Shown: positions 1 through 10,260, counted from the stretch's first letter. The stretch is 64,000 bases of DNA from Tanypteryx hageni (GCA_028673005.1 CM054116.1:148673173-148737172); one strand, 5' to 3'. The notes: generated by a model from the letters alone, not told the origin. Numbers and translations: made by a program.

Positions 1-44
1 ATTCCTATTTTGTTTAAAATACCCAGCATTTTATCCCATTTCAC

Positions 45-779
45 TCAATCAAAAGCTTTCTCCCAATCTACAAAACAAAAATACATACTTTTATCGACTT
101 CTAGCACTCTTTCTATCATCATCCTCATACATCCTATAGCATCTCTAGTCCCTCTTCCTCTTCTAAAACCAAACTGATTATCTTGCAGCTCCTTTTCTAT
201 TTTACATTCAATTCTTTTGGTTATTATTCTGGTTAGAACTTTAGCTGTATGAGAAATTAAACTAATAGTTCTGTAATCCTTACAACATTTTGCATTGTTC
301 TTTTTCTCCAGTGGTACCATCACAACATCTAAAAAATCTTCAGGCCATATGCCAGTATCATATTCTTGGTTAAAAAATGTTGTGAGTTGCTTAACTGCTT
401 TAGATCCCAAAACCTTAAGAACGTCCTCGGGTATATCATCACTCCCAACAGCCTTCCTTCTTTTCATGTCATCAATTGCTCTTTTAACTTCAGAATCGAG
501 AATACTTGGTCGTAGCTGATCTTCTTCCACATCCTCTTTTTCATTTAATTCAATATTTCTTGGCTTTCCTTCTTTGTCATACAGAACCTCCATGTATTCT
601 TTCCAGACATTCTTTACATTGTCTGGCTCCGATACTATTTTACCACTTTTGTTCATGATTCCTTTACGTCCTATCTTTCTTGCTTTTTTCTTGAATAGTT
701 CCCTTGCTTTGCTATACATGAGGTCTGTTCTACAAATGCTTTCACATTTGACAATCTCCTCGCATTTCTCATTTACCAC
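45..779 (-). CDS. RTE copy 1: reverse transcriptase N-terminal half
   Basis: 244 residues running from a linker (KEYMEVLYD) into RT palm motifs: RRKAVGSDDIPEDVLK, YRTISLISHTAKVLTRI, NQFGFRRGRGTRDAI, YFCFVDWEKAFD. An in-frame TGA follows FD; the family continues with V-W here. Copy 2 carries the same TGA. There is no clear ATG and the frame probably opens at a GTG overlapping the end of the endonuclease ORF. Confidence 0.8.
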   Translation of the reverse strand: MVNEKCEEIVKCESICRTDLMYSKARELFKKKARKIGRKGIMNKSGKIVSEPDNVKNVWKEYMEVLYDKEGKPRNIELNEKEDVEEDQLRPSILDSEVKRAIDDMKRRKAVGSDDIPEDVLKVLGSKAVKQLTTFFNQEYDTGIWPEDFLDVVMVPLEKKNNAKCCKDYRTISLISHTAKVLTRIITKRIECKIEKELQDNQFGFRRGRGTRDAIGCMRMMIERVLEVDKSMYFCFVDWEKAFD

Positions 780-1999
780 TGTTCTCTGGCTTTATCTGTT
801 TCCCTTCTTAAAGCATTGTTTAACTCCCTGTACTTTCTTTGGCCTTCTTCAGTGTTTATGTTCTTCCACTTTCTCCGCTCTTCCATTTTTTGCAGCATGG
901 CTGCTGTGATCCAGGGTTTTTTGTTTCTTTCACCCGTTATCTTTCCTACCTTCTTTTCCATAACATCTTTAATGTTGCTATGGATGTATCTCCACTCCTC
1001 ATCTACATTCTTCCTATTTTCTTCAGCTCTCTCCCCCAACCTTTCCTCCAGCTCAGTCATGATAGCCTCCTTGTTTTTAAGGAGTTCCTCTAAGTTCCAT
1101 TTCTTGTTAACTCTCATGTTTCTCTTAACGCTCTTCAGTCTACATTGTATATTTGCCACCAAAATGTTGTGGTCAGAATCGATATCTGCCCCTGGTAGGG
1201 TTTTCACATTTTTAATGCTATTTCTAAATCTTTCATTGACTAGTATGTAATCTATCCGGTATCGTCTCTGGTCTCCTGGGCTTCTCCATGTGTAAAGTCT
1301 CCGCTGGTGATGATTAAACCATGTATTAGTTACAATCAATCTATTTCTATGGCAGAATTCCACAAGTTTATTCCCTCTTTCATTTCTCTTCCCTAGTCCA
1401 TATTTTCCCACTATGTTATCTTCCTGTCCCTCTCCGACTACACTGTTCCAATCTCCCATTACTATGGTGGTGATCCTTCCTTTTCCCTCCTCCTCCAATA
1501 TCTTCATAATCTGTTCATAGATTTCATCTACTTCGTCGTCGCCAGCATTAGTTGTTGGCATATACACTTGAATTATAAGCATTTCCACTGGCTCCATCTG
1601 GAGTTTTACGGCTATTAATCTATCATTAATTGTCACTACCTTGCTAATTCTTTCAGCTATCTCTTTTCTCATTATAATCCCCACTCCCCTTTCCTTTTTC
1701 TCCCCTCCCGAGTAAATAATCTTAAATTCGTCTGAATTTATCTCGCCTTCTCCTTCCCACCAAACTTCACTAAGACCTACTATACCTACATTATTCCTTC
1801 TCATTTCCCTTTTTAAGTTCTCTAGTTTAACCCCTGAATTCATAGTCCTAACATTCCATGTGCCTATTTTTAATTTCTCACTACTTGCTTTCTTATTAAT
1901 TTTACATTTCCTCTGTGCATCCCATAGGGTAGTCCCCACCCAGAGATCCGATTGGGGGACTATTTTACCTCCGGAATATTTTACCCCAGAGAGATCCAT
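773..1999 (-). CDS. RTE copy 1: apurinic-type endonuclease ORF (408 aa)
   Basis: Endonuclease domain that nicks target DNA to prime reverse transcription. Motifs in order: KIGTWNVRTMNSG (about residues 43-55), GLSEVWW, IQVYMP, VMGDWNSVVGEG, YTWRSPGDQRRYRIDYIL and LPGADIDSDHN with the catalytic Asp-His. After the domain comes a charged linker. The frame stops (REQW*) and the sequence continues in a different frame as the RT ORF, so this is a frameshift or an ORF junction. The same break is present in copy 2. The start codon choice is uncertain. Confidence 0.85.
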   Translation of the reverse strand: MDLSGVKYSGGKIVPQSDLWVGTTLWDAQRKCKINKKASSEKLKIGTWNVRTMNSGVKLENLKREMRRNNVGIVGLSEVWWEGEGEINSDEFKIIYSGGEKKERGVGIIMRKEIAERISKVVTINDRLIAVKLQMEPVEMLIIQVYMPTTNAGDDEVDEIYEQIMKILEEEGKGRITTIVMGDWNSVVGEGQEDNIVGKYGLGKRNERGNKLVEFCHRNRLIVTNTWFNHHQRRLYTWRSPGDQRRYRIDYILVNERFRNSIKNVKTLPGADIDSDHNILVANIQCRLKSVKRNMRVNKKWNLEELLKNKEAIMTELEERLGERAEENRKNVDEEWRYIHSNIKDVMEKKVGKITGERNKKPWITAAMLQKMEERRKWKNINTEEGQRKYRELNNALRRETDKAREQW

Positions 2000-2329
2000 A
2001 GAGGTATTTGCAGCTTTTCAGCCTATCATGGGAAATATAATGAGGTAGTTTCCCCTTGCTTTCCTCATCGCAGTTTCACAGAGTGATTACCCATCTGTAG
2101 CTGTTCAGATCCACATGATCACCACCTACAGAGGTACTTTGCAATCTGCTGCCCTTGCAAAGGGGGATGTAAAACCCGCAAGACTGCTTCTTAGTGTGAC
2201 TCTTTCCCTCAGCCCTTTCCGGCTTGGATGGTCCTACCAGGAGATTTATCTCCCGCCGGCATAGCTCTTTGGTTCATAAGAGTACACAAACCCTCCCACC
2301 TCTGTAAGGTTATGCAGTCCTTAGGGAGG

Positions 2330-2332
<3 letters not shown>

Positions 2333-2391
<59 letters not shown>
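2333..2391. repeat. (TA)n microsatellite
   Basis: Uninterrupted TA dinucleotides for about 58 bp, lying exactly between the 5' end of RTE copy 1 and the LTR of the Gypsy element. Confidence 0.97.
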
Positions 2392-2392
<1 letters not shown>

Positions 2393-2393
<1 letters not shown>

Positions 2394-2664
2394 GTGGGGT
2401 GCGGATAAAGGAGACGAGAGAACTTGTGTTGGATAAATTTTATTATCCTTCAATACACTAAGCACACTGGTAAACTTCCGTAGTACACACACCGTCCATT
2501 CTGCTACTCAGCTACATTCACGTCGTCGTCCCACTTTCACTCGTGCCAACCTCTCGCCATCTTCCCATCACCCAACTCTCTCACTCCCCAGCATCCACTC
2601 TGAACAACTGACGATCAAGCACCCGTCACAAACAAGCGACGATCACCACCCGTACACCATCTCA
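2393..2664 (-). repeat. Putative 3' LTR of Gypsy element 1
   Basis: It begins TGTGGGG after the TA array and ends CTCA before a stretch aligned with the internal start of element 2 (CCCACAACTYGGCC in both). The TG...CA ends fit an LTR. The partner LTR was not found, so the limits rest on comparison with element 2. Confidence 0.5.
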
Positions 2665-2686
2665 GTCCCACAACTCGGCCATCCTA

Positions 2687-3536
2687 TTAATCGTCCATCC
2701 TGGATGATGACAGGTCATCCTCCATGTCTCGGTAGAACCTTCTCCATGGCTTCATGTTCTCTGATACGGCGGAAGTGTGTCCTGGACCCTCATGGCTACC
2801 AACCTTCTCCACATCGTAGTGGTCCTTAGGGTACACCTTTGTGATTCTGTAAGGTCCCAGGAACTTGTTCCTTAACTTCAGGTCTGCTCCAAACTGCGTC
2901 CTCTTCACCGTCATTATGTCACCCACCTCTGACTTTGTGACCTCCTTGCATCGACGATCGAAGCTCCGTCTATTCTCTCCTGGACCCTTGCAATGTCTGC
3001 CTTGGCCCGCTTACGCAGGTCGTTCCTTGCGCCTGTAAAAGAGGTACTCATCTCCTCCTCAATTATCTCCTGCAGTTCGACATTCTCTGGATTCCTCATC
3101 ATCGTCCCCATTAAAAGTTCAAATGGGGTGGTGCCAATGGACCGTTGGGGTGTGCTGTTCATTGCCCGCTGCACCCGACTTATAGACTTGAACCACTTCA
3201 ATGGCTCCTCTGCAGACATCTTCGCAAAGACTGCCACCAGGATACTCTGCATCCTCTATACCTGACCATTCCCTCTTGGCACACCTGTCGTAATGGTGAA
3301 ATGTTTAATATTCCCCTCCTGCAACATTGCTCAAACTCCCCAGCCATAAATGCCTTGTTGCGATCTGTAATGATCCGCCTTGGATTACCAAAAGTTTGCT
3401 GGTGGACCCTCAGCTTCTCTAGCACCTCTGCCGTTTCCAACGTCTTAGTCGCAAAGAGCCAGGCAAACTTAGTAAATGAATCCACAAGCACAAGGAGGCA
3501 CTTGTAGCACTTTTTAGTTGATGGCAATGGCCCCAA
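2687..3536 (-). pseudogene. Gypsy element 1 integrase core and tail, frameshifted
   Basis: Three frames (3198-3536, 2914-3252, 2687-2926) carry the rest of integrase: DHLGPLPSTKK, LVLVDSFTKFAWLFATKT and NPRRIITDRNKAF with the catalytic Asp residues, then MNSTPQRSIGTTPFELLMG, and the tail RNKFLGPYRITKVYPKDHY. Shifts near 3250 and 2920 break the protein. Confidence 0.82.
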
Positions 3537-3548
3537 ATGATCTATATG

Positions 3549-5348
3549 TTACGTGTCTAAAGGGAGGTCTTCTTTTGGAATAGGGTTCAGGAAACATTCC
3601 GCCTTTCCTTGCTTTCTAGCCGCCAATATGCATGGAATGCAGTTTTGGATATACTTCTCTATCTTATTCATCCAGTACTGCCTCCCAATCATTCTCATTG
3701 TCATCTTGATGCCAAAGTGTCCTGTGTCATGGGACCTCTGAATAATCTCCCACTCCATACCTTTCAGGATGACTAGTCTTTGTACTCTACCTTCTTTCTT
3801 GTAAAGTAAATCTCCCCTCAGCAAAAAATCATCAAATGTTCCACCTCCACGTAGGACCACCTTAATTGCCTTTAGTCCTTTGTCCCCATTCTGCGCCCTG
3901 TCTACTCGGTCCAGCAGCACATCCCGTAAAGCAAGCACATAGGGATATCTGCTCAGGGCATCGACATGCCTCATTCTCATCTCAGCCCGGTGCTCGACCT
4001 CGTAATCGAACTGTTCTAGCTCCATTACCCATCTTGCGACCTTAGGTGCTAGGCTGTCCTTCTTAAGGGTTTGTTCAAATGCCTCACAGTCTGTGATGAT
4101 CTTAAAATAGATTCCAAGCAAATACACCTGGAACTTCTGCACCGCTTTTACCACAGCCAACACCTCCAACTGGTAGCTGTGAAGCTTCCTCTCTGCTTCT
4201 GATGTCTTTCTGCTCATGTAGTAGACCGGGTGGAGCTGGTTATCATCCTTGGACCTCTGTAGGAGAATCGCCCCTAAGCCATCCATGGATGCATCTGTGT
4301 GAAGCTCGGTCTCCAGCCTTGGATTGTAAATCCTCAGCACAGGCTCAGCTGCCATTGCCCTCTTCAGCATCAGGAATGCTTGATGTTCATCCTTACCCAT
4401 CAGAACTTTTCTCCCGCCCTTCAGAAGATCACTAAGTGGCTTGGCAATCTTAGCATAGCCTTGCACATATTTGCGGAAGTAACCTGCCAATCCCAAGAAA
4501 CTCCGTAGTTGTCTCTCTGTCCTCGGCTCGGGAAAATTGACAAGGCCAGCTAATTTGTCCGGTGACGGCTGAACTGTACTATTCTCAACAACATGTCCTA
4601 AGAATTCAATTCGTATATGCAGCAGTTGGCATTTCCTCCAATTGATCTCTAATCCATATCTGCTTGTGATTTCTAGCACTTCCCTCAATCTATCCACTGC
4701 CTCACTCTCGCTTTCAGCTACAATTATTATGCCATCCAAATACATTAGTACAATCCCACGCTTTACCAGCTCCCGAAAAACAAATGAAATGAATCTCTGA
4801 AACACAGCTGGGGAATTGCACAACCCAAATGGGACCCTAGTGAACTCGTACTGTCCTGTAGGTGTCACAAAGGCGGTATATTTTCTGCTCCCTTCTGCTA
4901 CTTGCACATGAAAGAAACCATCTTTTAAGTCCAGCGTAATAAACACCTTTGCCTCCACTAACCTATCCAAAATGTCCTCTATCAAAAGCAGGGAGAAATG
5001 CTGTCTAACAATGACCTTGTTAATCGGTTTGTAGTTCACACATATTCTTGCACTCCCATCTTTCTTCCTGGCCACAACCACCTGGCTAGCGAACTCAGAA
5101 TGGCTGGTCGTGATTATCCCCTTTTCCAACCACTCTTCCACCTGCTCGTCAACTTCGGCCGACTCCTTAGGTGATAACCGCCGTGGTCTCTGGCTAATGG
5201 GCGTCTCATTCTTTAGGACTATTTTCATCTTAATCGGCACCTCCTCCATCTTCTTAGGCTGGTAATCCCCGACTAATTCTCTAACCTTGCTGCCTAATTC
5301 TGGGTCTAAATGACTGCACTGGTCGTCATCTGCGGCAATAAGCAGCAT
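3549..5348 (-). CDS. Gypsy element 1 reverse transcriptase - RNase H - integrase zinc domain
   Basis: 599 residues. RT: KNETPISQRPRRLSPKE, WLEKGIITTSHSEFASQVV, DLKDGFFHV, YEFTRVPFGLCNSPAVFQRF and the active site YLDGIIIV, in which the second catalytic Asp of YLDD is replaced by Gly. RNase H: ETELHTDASMDGLGAILLQ and MRHVDALSRYP. The integrase zinc domain starts with HDTGHFGIKMT and IQNCIPCILAARKQGKAE. The Asp-to-Gly change should abolish polymerisation, so the copy is dead although this frame is open. Confidence 0.88.
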   Translation of the reverse strand: MLLIAADDDQCSHLDPELGSKVRELVGDYQPKKMEEVPIKMKIVLKNETPISQRPRRLSPKESAEVDEQVEEWLEKGIITTSHSEFASQVVVARKKDGSARICVNYKPINKVIVRQHFSLLLIEDILDRLVEAKVFITLDLKDGFFHVQVAEGSRKYTAFVTPTGQYEFTRVPFGLCNSPAVFQRFISFVFRELVKRGIVLMYLDGIIIVAESESEAVDRLREVLEITSRYGLEINWRKCQLLHIRIEFLGHVVENSTVQPSPDKLAGLVNFPEPRTERQLRSFLGLAGYFRKYVQGYAKIAKPLSDLLKGGRKVLMGKDEHQAFLMLKRAMAAEPVLRIYNPRLETELHTDASMDGLGAILLQRSKDDNQLHPVYYMSRKTSEAERKLHSYQLEVLAVVKAVQKFQVYLLGIYFKIITDCEAFEQTLKKDSLAPKVARWVMELEQFDYEVEHRAEMRMRHVDALSRYPYVLALRDVLLDRVDRAQNGDKGLKAIKVVLRGGGTFDDFLLRGDLLYKKEGRVQRLVILKGMEWEIIQRSHDTGHFGIKMTMRMIGRQYWMNKIEKYIQNCIPCILAARKQGKAECFLNPIPKEDLPLDT

Positions 5349-5655
5349 ACAGCCCTCTTCTGGCCATATGAGCCTCGCTCCTGCTTAACTTCACTGAAGC
5401 ATGGTTCAACAGTTCATCACCTAAGAGAGCTCTCACGTAAGGAATGGTTCCAGCAGGCACTACCGAGTACAACAGTGGATATGGGACTCCGTTAATAACA
5501 GTCGTCATCTTAAGTCGGCCCAGCGTCTTGATCATCCCCCCACCTGCGGCTTCTAGAACCTGCTCGTGCCTTTCAAAGTCCAGTTCACCTAACTCCTTGC
5601 AAAGATATTCGGCAATTATATTGTAGTCACTCCCACTATCAATTAGACAGTCCAC
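5326..5655 (-). CDS. Gypsy element 1 aspartic protease region
   Basis: 109 residues beginning MDCLIDSGSDYNIIAEYLC; the DSG triad is the catalytic motif of retroviral-type aspartic proteases that cut Gag-Pol. A GRLKMTTVINGV stretch and a C-terminal YVRALLGDELL follow, as in Gypsy proteases. It overlaps the start of the RT frame by about 20 bp in a different frame. Confidence 0.8.
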   Translation of the reverse strand: MDCLIDSGSDYNIIAEYLCKELGELDFERHEQVLEAAGGGMIKTLGRLKMTTVINGVPYPLLYSVVPAGTIPYVRALLGDELLNHASVKLSRSEAHMARRGLYAAYCRR

Positions 5656-5665
5656 ATTGACTCTG

Positions 5666-6513
5666 TTAATTTTCAGTCTTAATCCTATTTTTCCGGCCCT
5701 CTGACCGCAACTGTAACAAACCTGCTCTATCAGTGCTCTTTTCTACATGGAAAGCATCCCGTTGACCGCCACTCGAAGGCAAACCTGGGCATTTCGCGGC
5801 AATATGCCCAAACCCAAGGCACTTGAAGCACTTGGTCCCCCTTTCCTTAAACTTGTAATCACGGCTCAAATGTCCTACGCCCCCACAATTGAAGCACCTA
5901 GCCTGTTTTGTTTTGTTAGAAAAGTTCGACCCAGGACTCCTTGGTACTTCCACCTCACGCTGCGGCCTATTCGTAGACATTCTGCTCCTCATCATCTCGT
6001 AATATTTTATCTTCTCCCGAAACTCGGCAAATGTCTTAGCCCCATACAGCATCACCTTATTTACCTCACTGTCCCGAAGACTGTCAATAATATATTGAAT
6101 AGTGATTTCCGGTTCCAGGTCAATCCTACTAGCTATTTTCCTCATCTGCAGGATGTACTCAACATCCGTAGTGGCAACCACTCATACAATTCACTGTGCT
6201 CCTCGATGAGTTCAATCCACTTGCCTACTGGGAAGGCTTTGTCCTCTCCGGTGAATTTCGGGATCGTCCCTTCTATATCCCTGAACTGAAGCTGTCCCCT
6301 CATAACTCCGTGGCCCTCATCTCCTCCGCGAGATACACTACTTTCGCTCTCCGACTCTTTGATTCGGCGTTGTTCATCACGCAACACATCACGCTCAGCT
6401 TTGGCCTCTGCCAACTCGCGCAGTAGCTGCTCTACGGTTCGACTTGTTGCTCGCCTCTCTCTCTGAAAGATCTTCAGGTGGAGCCATCTTCCAACGCCTA
6501 TCCACACTAACAC
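5666..6513 (-). pseudogene. Gypsy element 1 gag, broken into two frames
   Basis: Two overlapping frames (6142-6513 and 5666-6181) make up a Gag polyprotein. The first has a charged coiled-coil-like segment (LLRELAEAKAERDVL) and FTGEDKAFPVGKWIELIEEH. The second has QMRKIASRIDLEPEITIQYI and two nucleic-acid-binding zinc knuckles, CFNCGGVGHLSRDYKF and CFKCLGFGHIAAKC. The first knuckle has Y where its last Cys is expected. Compared with element 2, a central piece of gag around 6180 is missing. Confidence 0.8.
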
Positions 6514-6663
6514 GAAGACACAAGAAGTACTTTCCCCTCCACTCGGCTATACCAGGCACACGCTAGTCTCAGGCTACTTCCTCGTCACGTGATCCTACGT
6601 CAGTCCAACACTACCTTCCCGCGCTTTTTCTCGTCATATGACCCACCAGCTAGATAGCGTCCA
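6514..6663. other. Leader of Gypsy element 1, no gene
   Basis: Sequence upstream of gag on the - strand. No LTR match and no ORF of note. A short stretch (CGCGCTTTTTCTCGTC) resembles CACGCTTTTTCTTTCG in the tandem repeat that follows. Confidence 0.4.
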
Positions 6664-7117
6664 TTACATGAGAAGTGACTTCACCAAAATGGCTTCCCAC
6701 GCTTTTTCTTTCGAAGTCTTAAATGTTTCAACACACAACGTTTATCAGCTAGGAAATTATACCACACTAAAATATCACTCTTCTAACTAATAACTTTTCT
6801 CGTCTCTCGGCCAATAAAGTCCAAAATATGCAGCGTGCTCCTATCGTCTTTAGGCCAACACAACTACACTTTGATGAGAAATGCAAGGTCTTACATGAGA
6901 AGTGACTTCACCAAAATGGCTTCCCACGCTTTTTCTTTCGAAGTCTTAAATGTTTCAACACACAACGTTTATCAGCTAGGAAATTATACCACACTAAAAT
7001 ATCACTCTTCTAACTAATAACTTTTCTCGTCTCTCGGCCAATAAAGTCCAAAATATGCAGCGTGCTCCTATCCTCTTTAGGCCAACACAACTACACTTTG
7101 ATGAGAAATGCAAGGTC
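6664..7117. repeat. Tandem duplication, 2 x 227 bp
   Basis: Copy one (6664-6890) and copy two (6891-7117) differ at about one base (ATCGTC versus ATCCTC). The unit contains a polyadenylation-like AATAAAG. No protein is supported. The identity points to a recent local duplication. Confidence 0.95.
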
Positions 7118-7320
7118 TTGTCTTTCGTAAGATAACATCTCTCTCTCTCTCTGTAGCTGAAGAAGGAGTAGTTCCGAAAGCTTTACGTTTGTGATGTTTC
7201 TGTGTTTTTGTGTTATTTTACGTGTGTCGCTTCGACATCCCCGGGGCCTCGCCAACCTGAAGTCGTCTGATTGGTGAGTGCTCACTTAGTTTCCTCATCT
7301 CAACACCTTGTTGACATCCA
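7118..7320 (+). repeat. Foldback-unit repeat, single copy (family 2)
   Basis: From about 7140 to 7320 the sequence matches the units at 32907-33084 and 35182-35330. It includes CTGAAGAAGGAG..TTCCGAAAGC, ACGTGTGTCGCTTCGACATC and the end GTTGACATCCATATATA. As in the other copies the unit runs straight into a TA array. Confidence 0.85.
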
Positions 7321-7366
7321 TATATATATATATATACACACACACACATACACATACATACACACC
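7319..7366. repeat. (TA)n(CA)n microsatellite
   Basis: TA repeats followed by CA/CATA repeats, just after the foldback-unit end. Confidence 0.95.
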
Positions 7367-7367
7367 G

Positions 7368-8130
7368 AGACATCTGTGCACTATCAGAATTTGGGCTAAA
7401 GAACAGTTTTTAACATGGCACATAACCCAGTTGATTTTTACTCTTTAGAAATTTTACAATTTTTATCTTGCAACTTATATAAAGATGGAACATTTATATA
7501 TATTAAAATCAAGGAAATGAAGTACCTGTGTAATACTCGTGTAATACCTGCACTTTTTCCCCCACAAGTTCCCATAAAAAAAAGGGGGTGCGGACATTAC
7601 ACTATATTTGCCCTTTCATCTTTTGAGGGTAGACCACCTGCAAAACTCATAATAACACTGCATGTTTGGCATGAGATGAGTATGCATTTTCTTCAGTAGG
7701 CACATTATACTGTGCATTTTATTTCCTCGATTTATAACCAAGGTATTTTTTAAAATGTATAGAATAATATAATAAGCATGACATCAGGTATTTTTTAAAA
7801 TTCCTTGCCAGTTGTCAGTAGTAAACCTAAATCATGTAAATTTCTATGTAAATAGAATTGTCATTCATTCTCATAGAAAAGGTGATGTAAGAGAAATAAA
7901 CAACTGAATTGCATATATTTTTTATTAAAAACAAATGAATTCTGTTAGATTGCCTTTTAATTCGTGACATGCTCAAATCACATTTTATCATAGGTGAATC
8001 TTTTTGGGCTCCATTTACGTTCCACAATCCTAAAAGAATATATGTACATACTTATACTACTGTATAAAAGCAAAGAACACAATCTTGCGATGGAAATGTC
8101 ACTAAATAACTGTTGGAATTGTTTTAATTT
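7368..8130. repeat. Partial copy of the 54.7-kb pogo-like repeat
   Basis: Aligns with 54747-55235 plus 58579-58680, that is, with the element at 54720-60093 once its LINE insertion is removed. Shared stretches include GAGACATCTGTGCACTATC, AACTGAATTGCATAT and AATATATGTACA. The terminal inverted repeat is absent here, so this is a fragment. Short ORFs within it are not convincing. Confidence 0.8.
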
Positions 8131-8289
8131 TTTTCCACACTGGTAGCACTTTGTCAATATTATCCTTTATTTTCCTTGTCAGTCTTTGCCTGTTGTGTTT
8201 TTTTTGTCTTCTTCCTCAATTCCCTTATCAATATCAATAAACACCTTTGATCCTTTGTGCACTTCGCAAGTTCCTGCTACATCTTTCTG

Positions 8290-8640
8290 AATACTCTCCT
8301 CTCACATAATATTGTCATCCATGTCTTCATCTGTTAACTTGTCAACGGCTGGTGGGATGTAAACTTTGTCAGATTCCTCCAGAGCTGTCAATATTTCATG
8401 AATAGTCTTCATTGAACTATTTTTTTGCCCATCTGATAAGATAATATATTATGTTTAAAAATACAAAAAGATACATAATTTTTGTAATAAAAAACAAATA
8501 AGTTTCTCACCTCTAATATAAAGAATACAAACTAATATTTTGATCAAAAAGCACTCCACCCCTTTCTTCAAAGACAGAATCCTCACTGCTGTCAATCAAT
8601 TCCTCCAGAGATACTGCTGTGGTTAGGTATCTCCTGTTTT
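8290..8640 (-). pseudogene. piggyBac-like transposase N-terminal remnant
   Basis: Reverse frames give SLEELIDSSEDSVFEERG and, after an AT-rich interruption, ILTALEESDKVYIPPAVDKL, TDEDMDDNIM. Acidic N-terminal text of this kind is typical of piggyBac-derived transposases. There is no catalytic core and stops are present. The family call is tentative. Confidence 0.4.
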
Positions 8641-8692
8641 ACTCAAAAGCCTATGAATGATGTTGTTGCTCCGGTTTATATACTAACTGAAT

Positions 8693-9339
8693 CCCATTTA
8701 TGACCAGGGGGTCGTTTTCAACCCATCGATGTTTACAATGTTCTTGGCATCACCTGAGTCATGCCGATGCTGTGTAAGCTATGAATCACAGGTATGAGTC
8801 GTTGCTACAACTTGCTCAACTTTCACTTCAATAGATGTCAGCATATTTTAGCACGCTCACTTAGTAAACAAAATTCAAAACATAACAATGTGATTGAATG
8901 TGAAATAAAATGTTATGAACTTGCTTTTGCAACCAGCTAACAGCATTTATTCCATACATCAGACTCACACGAAACTTAACACTTCTGGCCAATGATGCGT
9001 AAATGCACCATTAAGTTTAACGTCCAATAAGTTTCCAACAATGGAAATTTAGAAATGACTGTTTATCTAGTATAAATATTTTTCTTTCTCATTATAACAT
9101 AAAGATACAACAAATAAGCAAAATGTGTTTGTAAATGTGCTTTGTTTAGTGTGTCACATAACCTAATTTTCCTGAATTTAATGCAATTTGTAAAATTATA
9201 AATATATTAAAAATATGCTATAATAACATGAATAGTTAGTAACAGTTACCATCCATGATGGTCAATTTTCATTATAAATTCATAATGCTAATTTTAAACA
9301 TCAATTTTGTATAATGGTGCATCATTGGTCGAAAATGGG
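8693..9339. mobile_element. Possible piggyBac-type ends (CCCATTT..GACCA)
   Basis: The left end CCCATTTATGACCA and the inverted right end CCCATTTTCGACCA match at most positions. The right end is followed by TTAA (9340-9343); the left flank is GAAT, so only one side keeps the expected target site. A second internal match, CCAATGATGC, is present. It may instead be the 5' end of the adjacent piggyBac remnant. Confidence 0.35.
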
Positions 9340-9343
9340 TTAA

Positions 9344-9655
9344 TCCTCTTTTAAAAACTCCTCCCCGTTTGGCCGATGTTGACCGCTCCACAATCATCAC
9401 TAGCAAGTTTATATACACCACTTCTTAATGACAACTGTATTGGGTCTTGAGCATTAAGGAATAATTTAGAAAAGGTAACTGGAGAGTAAAAAGCAGGTTT
9501 AAGTTTCAATTTAGGAAAAAGGTTGGACAATTATTAAGAAAGGTTTCATAAAAATGGGAGTGTGCCAAATAAGAAAAGATTTTTTGGGAGGCAATGAATA
9601 AACGATTTTTAGAGATAATTTTATCGATTAAACCAGTGTTGTAGCCATTGTTGAT
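9344..9655 (-). pseudogene. Penelope-like element fragment with GIY-YIG-type endonuclease wording
   Basis: Reverse-strand frames give YNTGLIDKIISKNRLFIASQ, then LRSGVYKLASDDCGAVNIGQ followed by TGRSFKRGL. In Penelope-like retroelements the RT is followed by a GIY-YIG endonuclease with GVYKL..C..CG..YIGQTGRSFK. The second Tyr of YIGQTG is Asn here. Stops and a shift show decay. Its presence matters for the palindrome at 10327-10534. Confidence 0.65.
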
Positions 9656-9677
9656 TAATTATTATTATTTTTATTAA

Positions 9678-10260
9678 CCCTAGAACTACCAAGGGATTTT
9701 TACTACCATGGATTACCAAGCCTCAGAGGTCCACCATCTAAAATACAATAAAAAGCCATAGTAATATTTTGCATCTATCGTTATATATCTTTAAATGACA
9801 TAGGAATATAACTATACAATTTTAGTAATTTATTTGAAATGATATGCACATTATACACGAAAGAGACAAAAATATTTACATTAAAAGAATTTTTTTTACA
9901 TTCATCATGTTTTCAAGATTAGATTAATATTGCAGTAAGATTGTTTTTACAAATTAATAACAAATTGATTAGAAAAACGATTTAATTTGTTTCATCTGAA
10001 ACAAAAGTTTAAACAAATAGCATTCTTCACACTGTGCTTTCCATGCACATAGTGCCCTATAAACTAGGCCACCTGCCTGTGAAGGCATGCAGCCAATTAC
10101 GAAATAATTTGCAGAAAATAGACATATGCATACATTGATGAGAAACTTCGGGTAATTATTTTACATAAGTCTCTGCACAATGTAATAAAATATCCAGACT
10201 TTTTTATAAAAGAGAAACACGAAAAAATAAGTCGTGGACCTCGGAGGACCCCCCTTGGGG
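9678..10260. mobile_element. Non-autonomous piggyBac-type MITE with TTAA duplications
   Basis: Flanked on both sides by TTAA (9674-9677 and 10261-10264). Ends are CCCTAGAACTACC and, inverted, CCCCAAGGGGGGTCC. Subterminal inverted repeats CCTCAGAGGTCCAC and CCTCCGAGGTCCAC support the pair. 583 bp, no ORF. TTAA targets and a CCC start are the piggyBac signature. Confidence 0.82.

Larger units (their letters stand above)
1..2331 (-). mobile_element. RTE/BovB-type LINE, copy 1 (cut by the window edge)
   Basis: This is a non-LTR retrotransposon read from about 2331 down to the window edge. Its 5' boundary is set by alignment with the second copy at 35988-38600: position p here matches 38319-p there, with only scattered base changes. 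It holds an untranslated leader (about 2000-2331), an endonuclease ORF and the start of a reverse transcriptase. The endonuclease wording (GTWNVRTM, GDWN, RIDYILVNERF, GADIDSDHN) is typical of the RTE clade. The 5' end abuts a TA array. Confidence 0.9.
2393..6513 (-). mobile_element. Ty3/Gypsy-type LTR retrotransposon 1 (one LTR seen)
   Basis: On the - strand the order is gag, protease, reverse transcriptase, RNase H, integrase, then a 3' LTR, which is the Gypsy order. Coding frames are broken at several joins. Only the left (3') LTR is recognisable, at 2393-2664; no matching copy is found near 6.5-7.1 kb, so the 5' LTR is lost or replaced. A related but diverged element occupies 44878-54182. 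Confidence 0.85.

Noticed and set aside
816..1250. + strand frames of 144 aa (816-1250) and 111 aa (574-909), and their mirror copies at 37069-37745
   Set aside because: Antisense shadows of the RTE ORFs; both copies show them because the DNA is the same.
5747..6289. 180-aa + strand frame
   Set aside because: Antisense of the Gypsy gag frames with zinc knuckles on the - strand.
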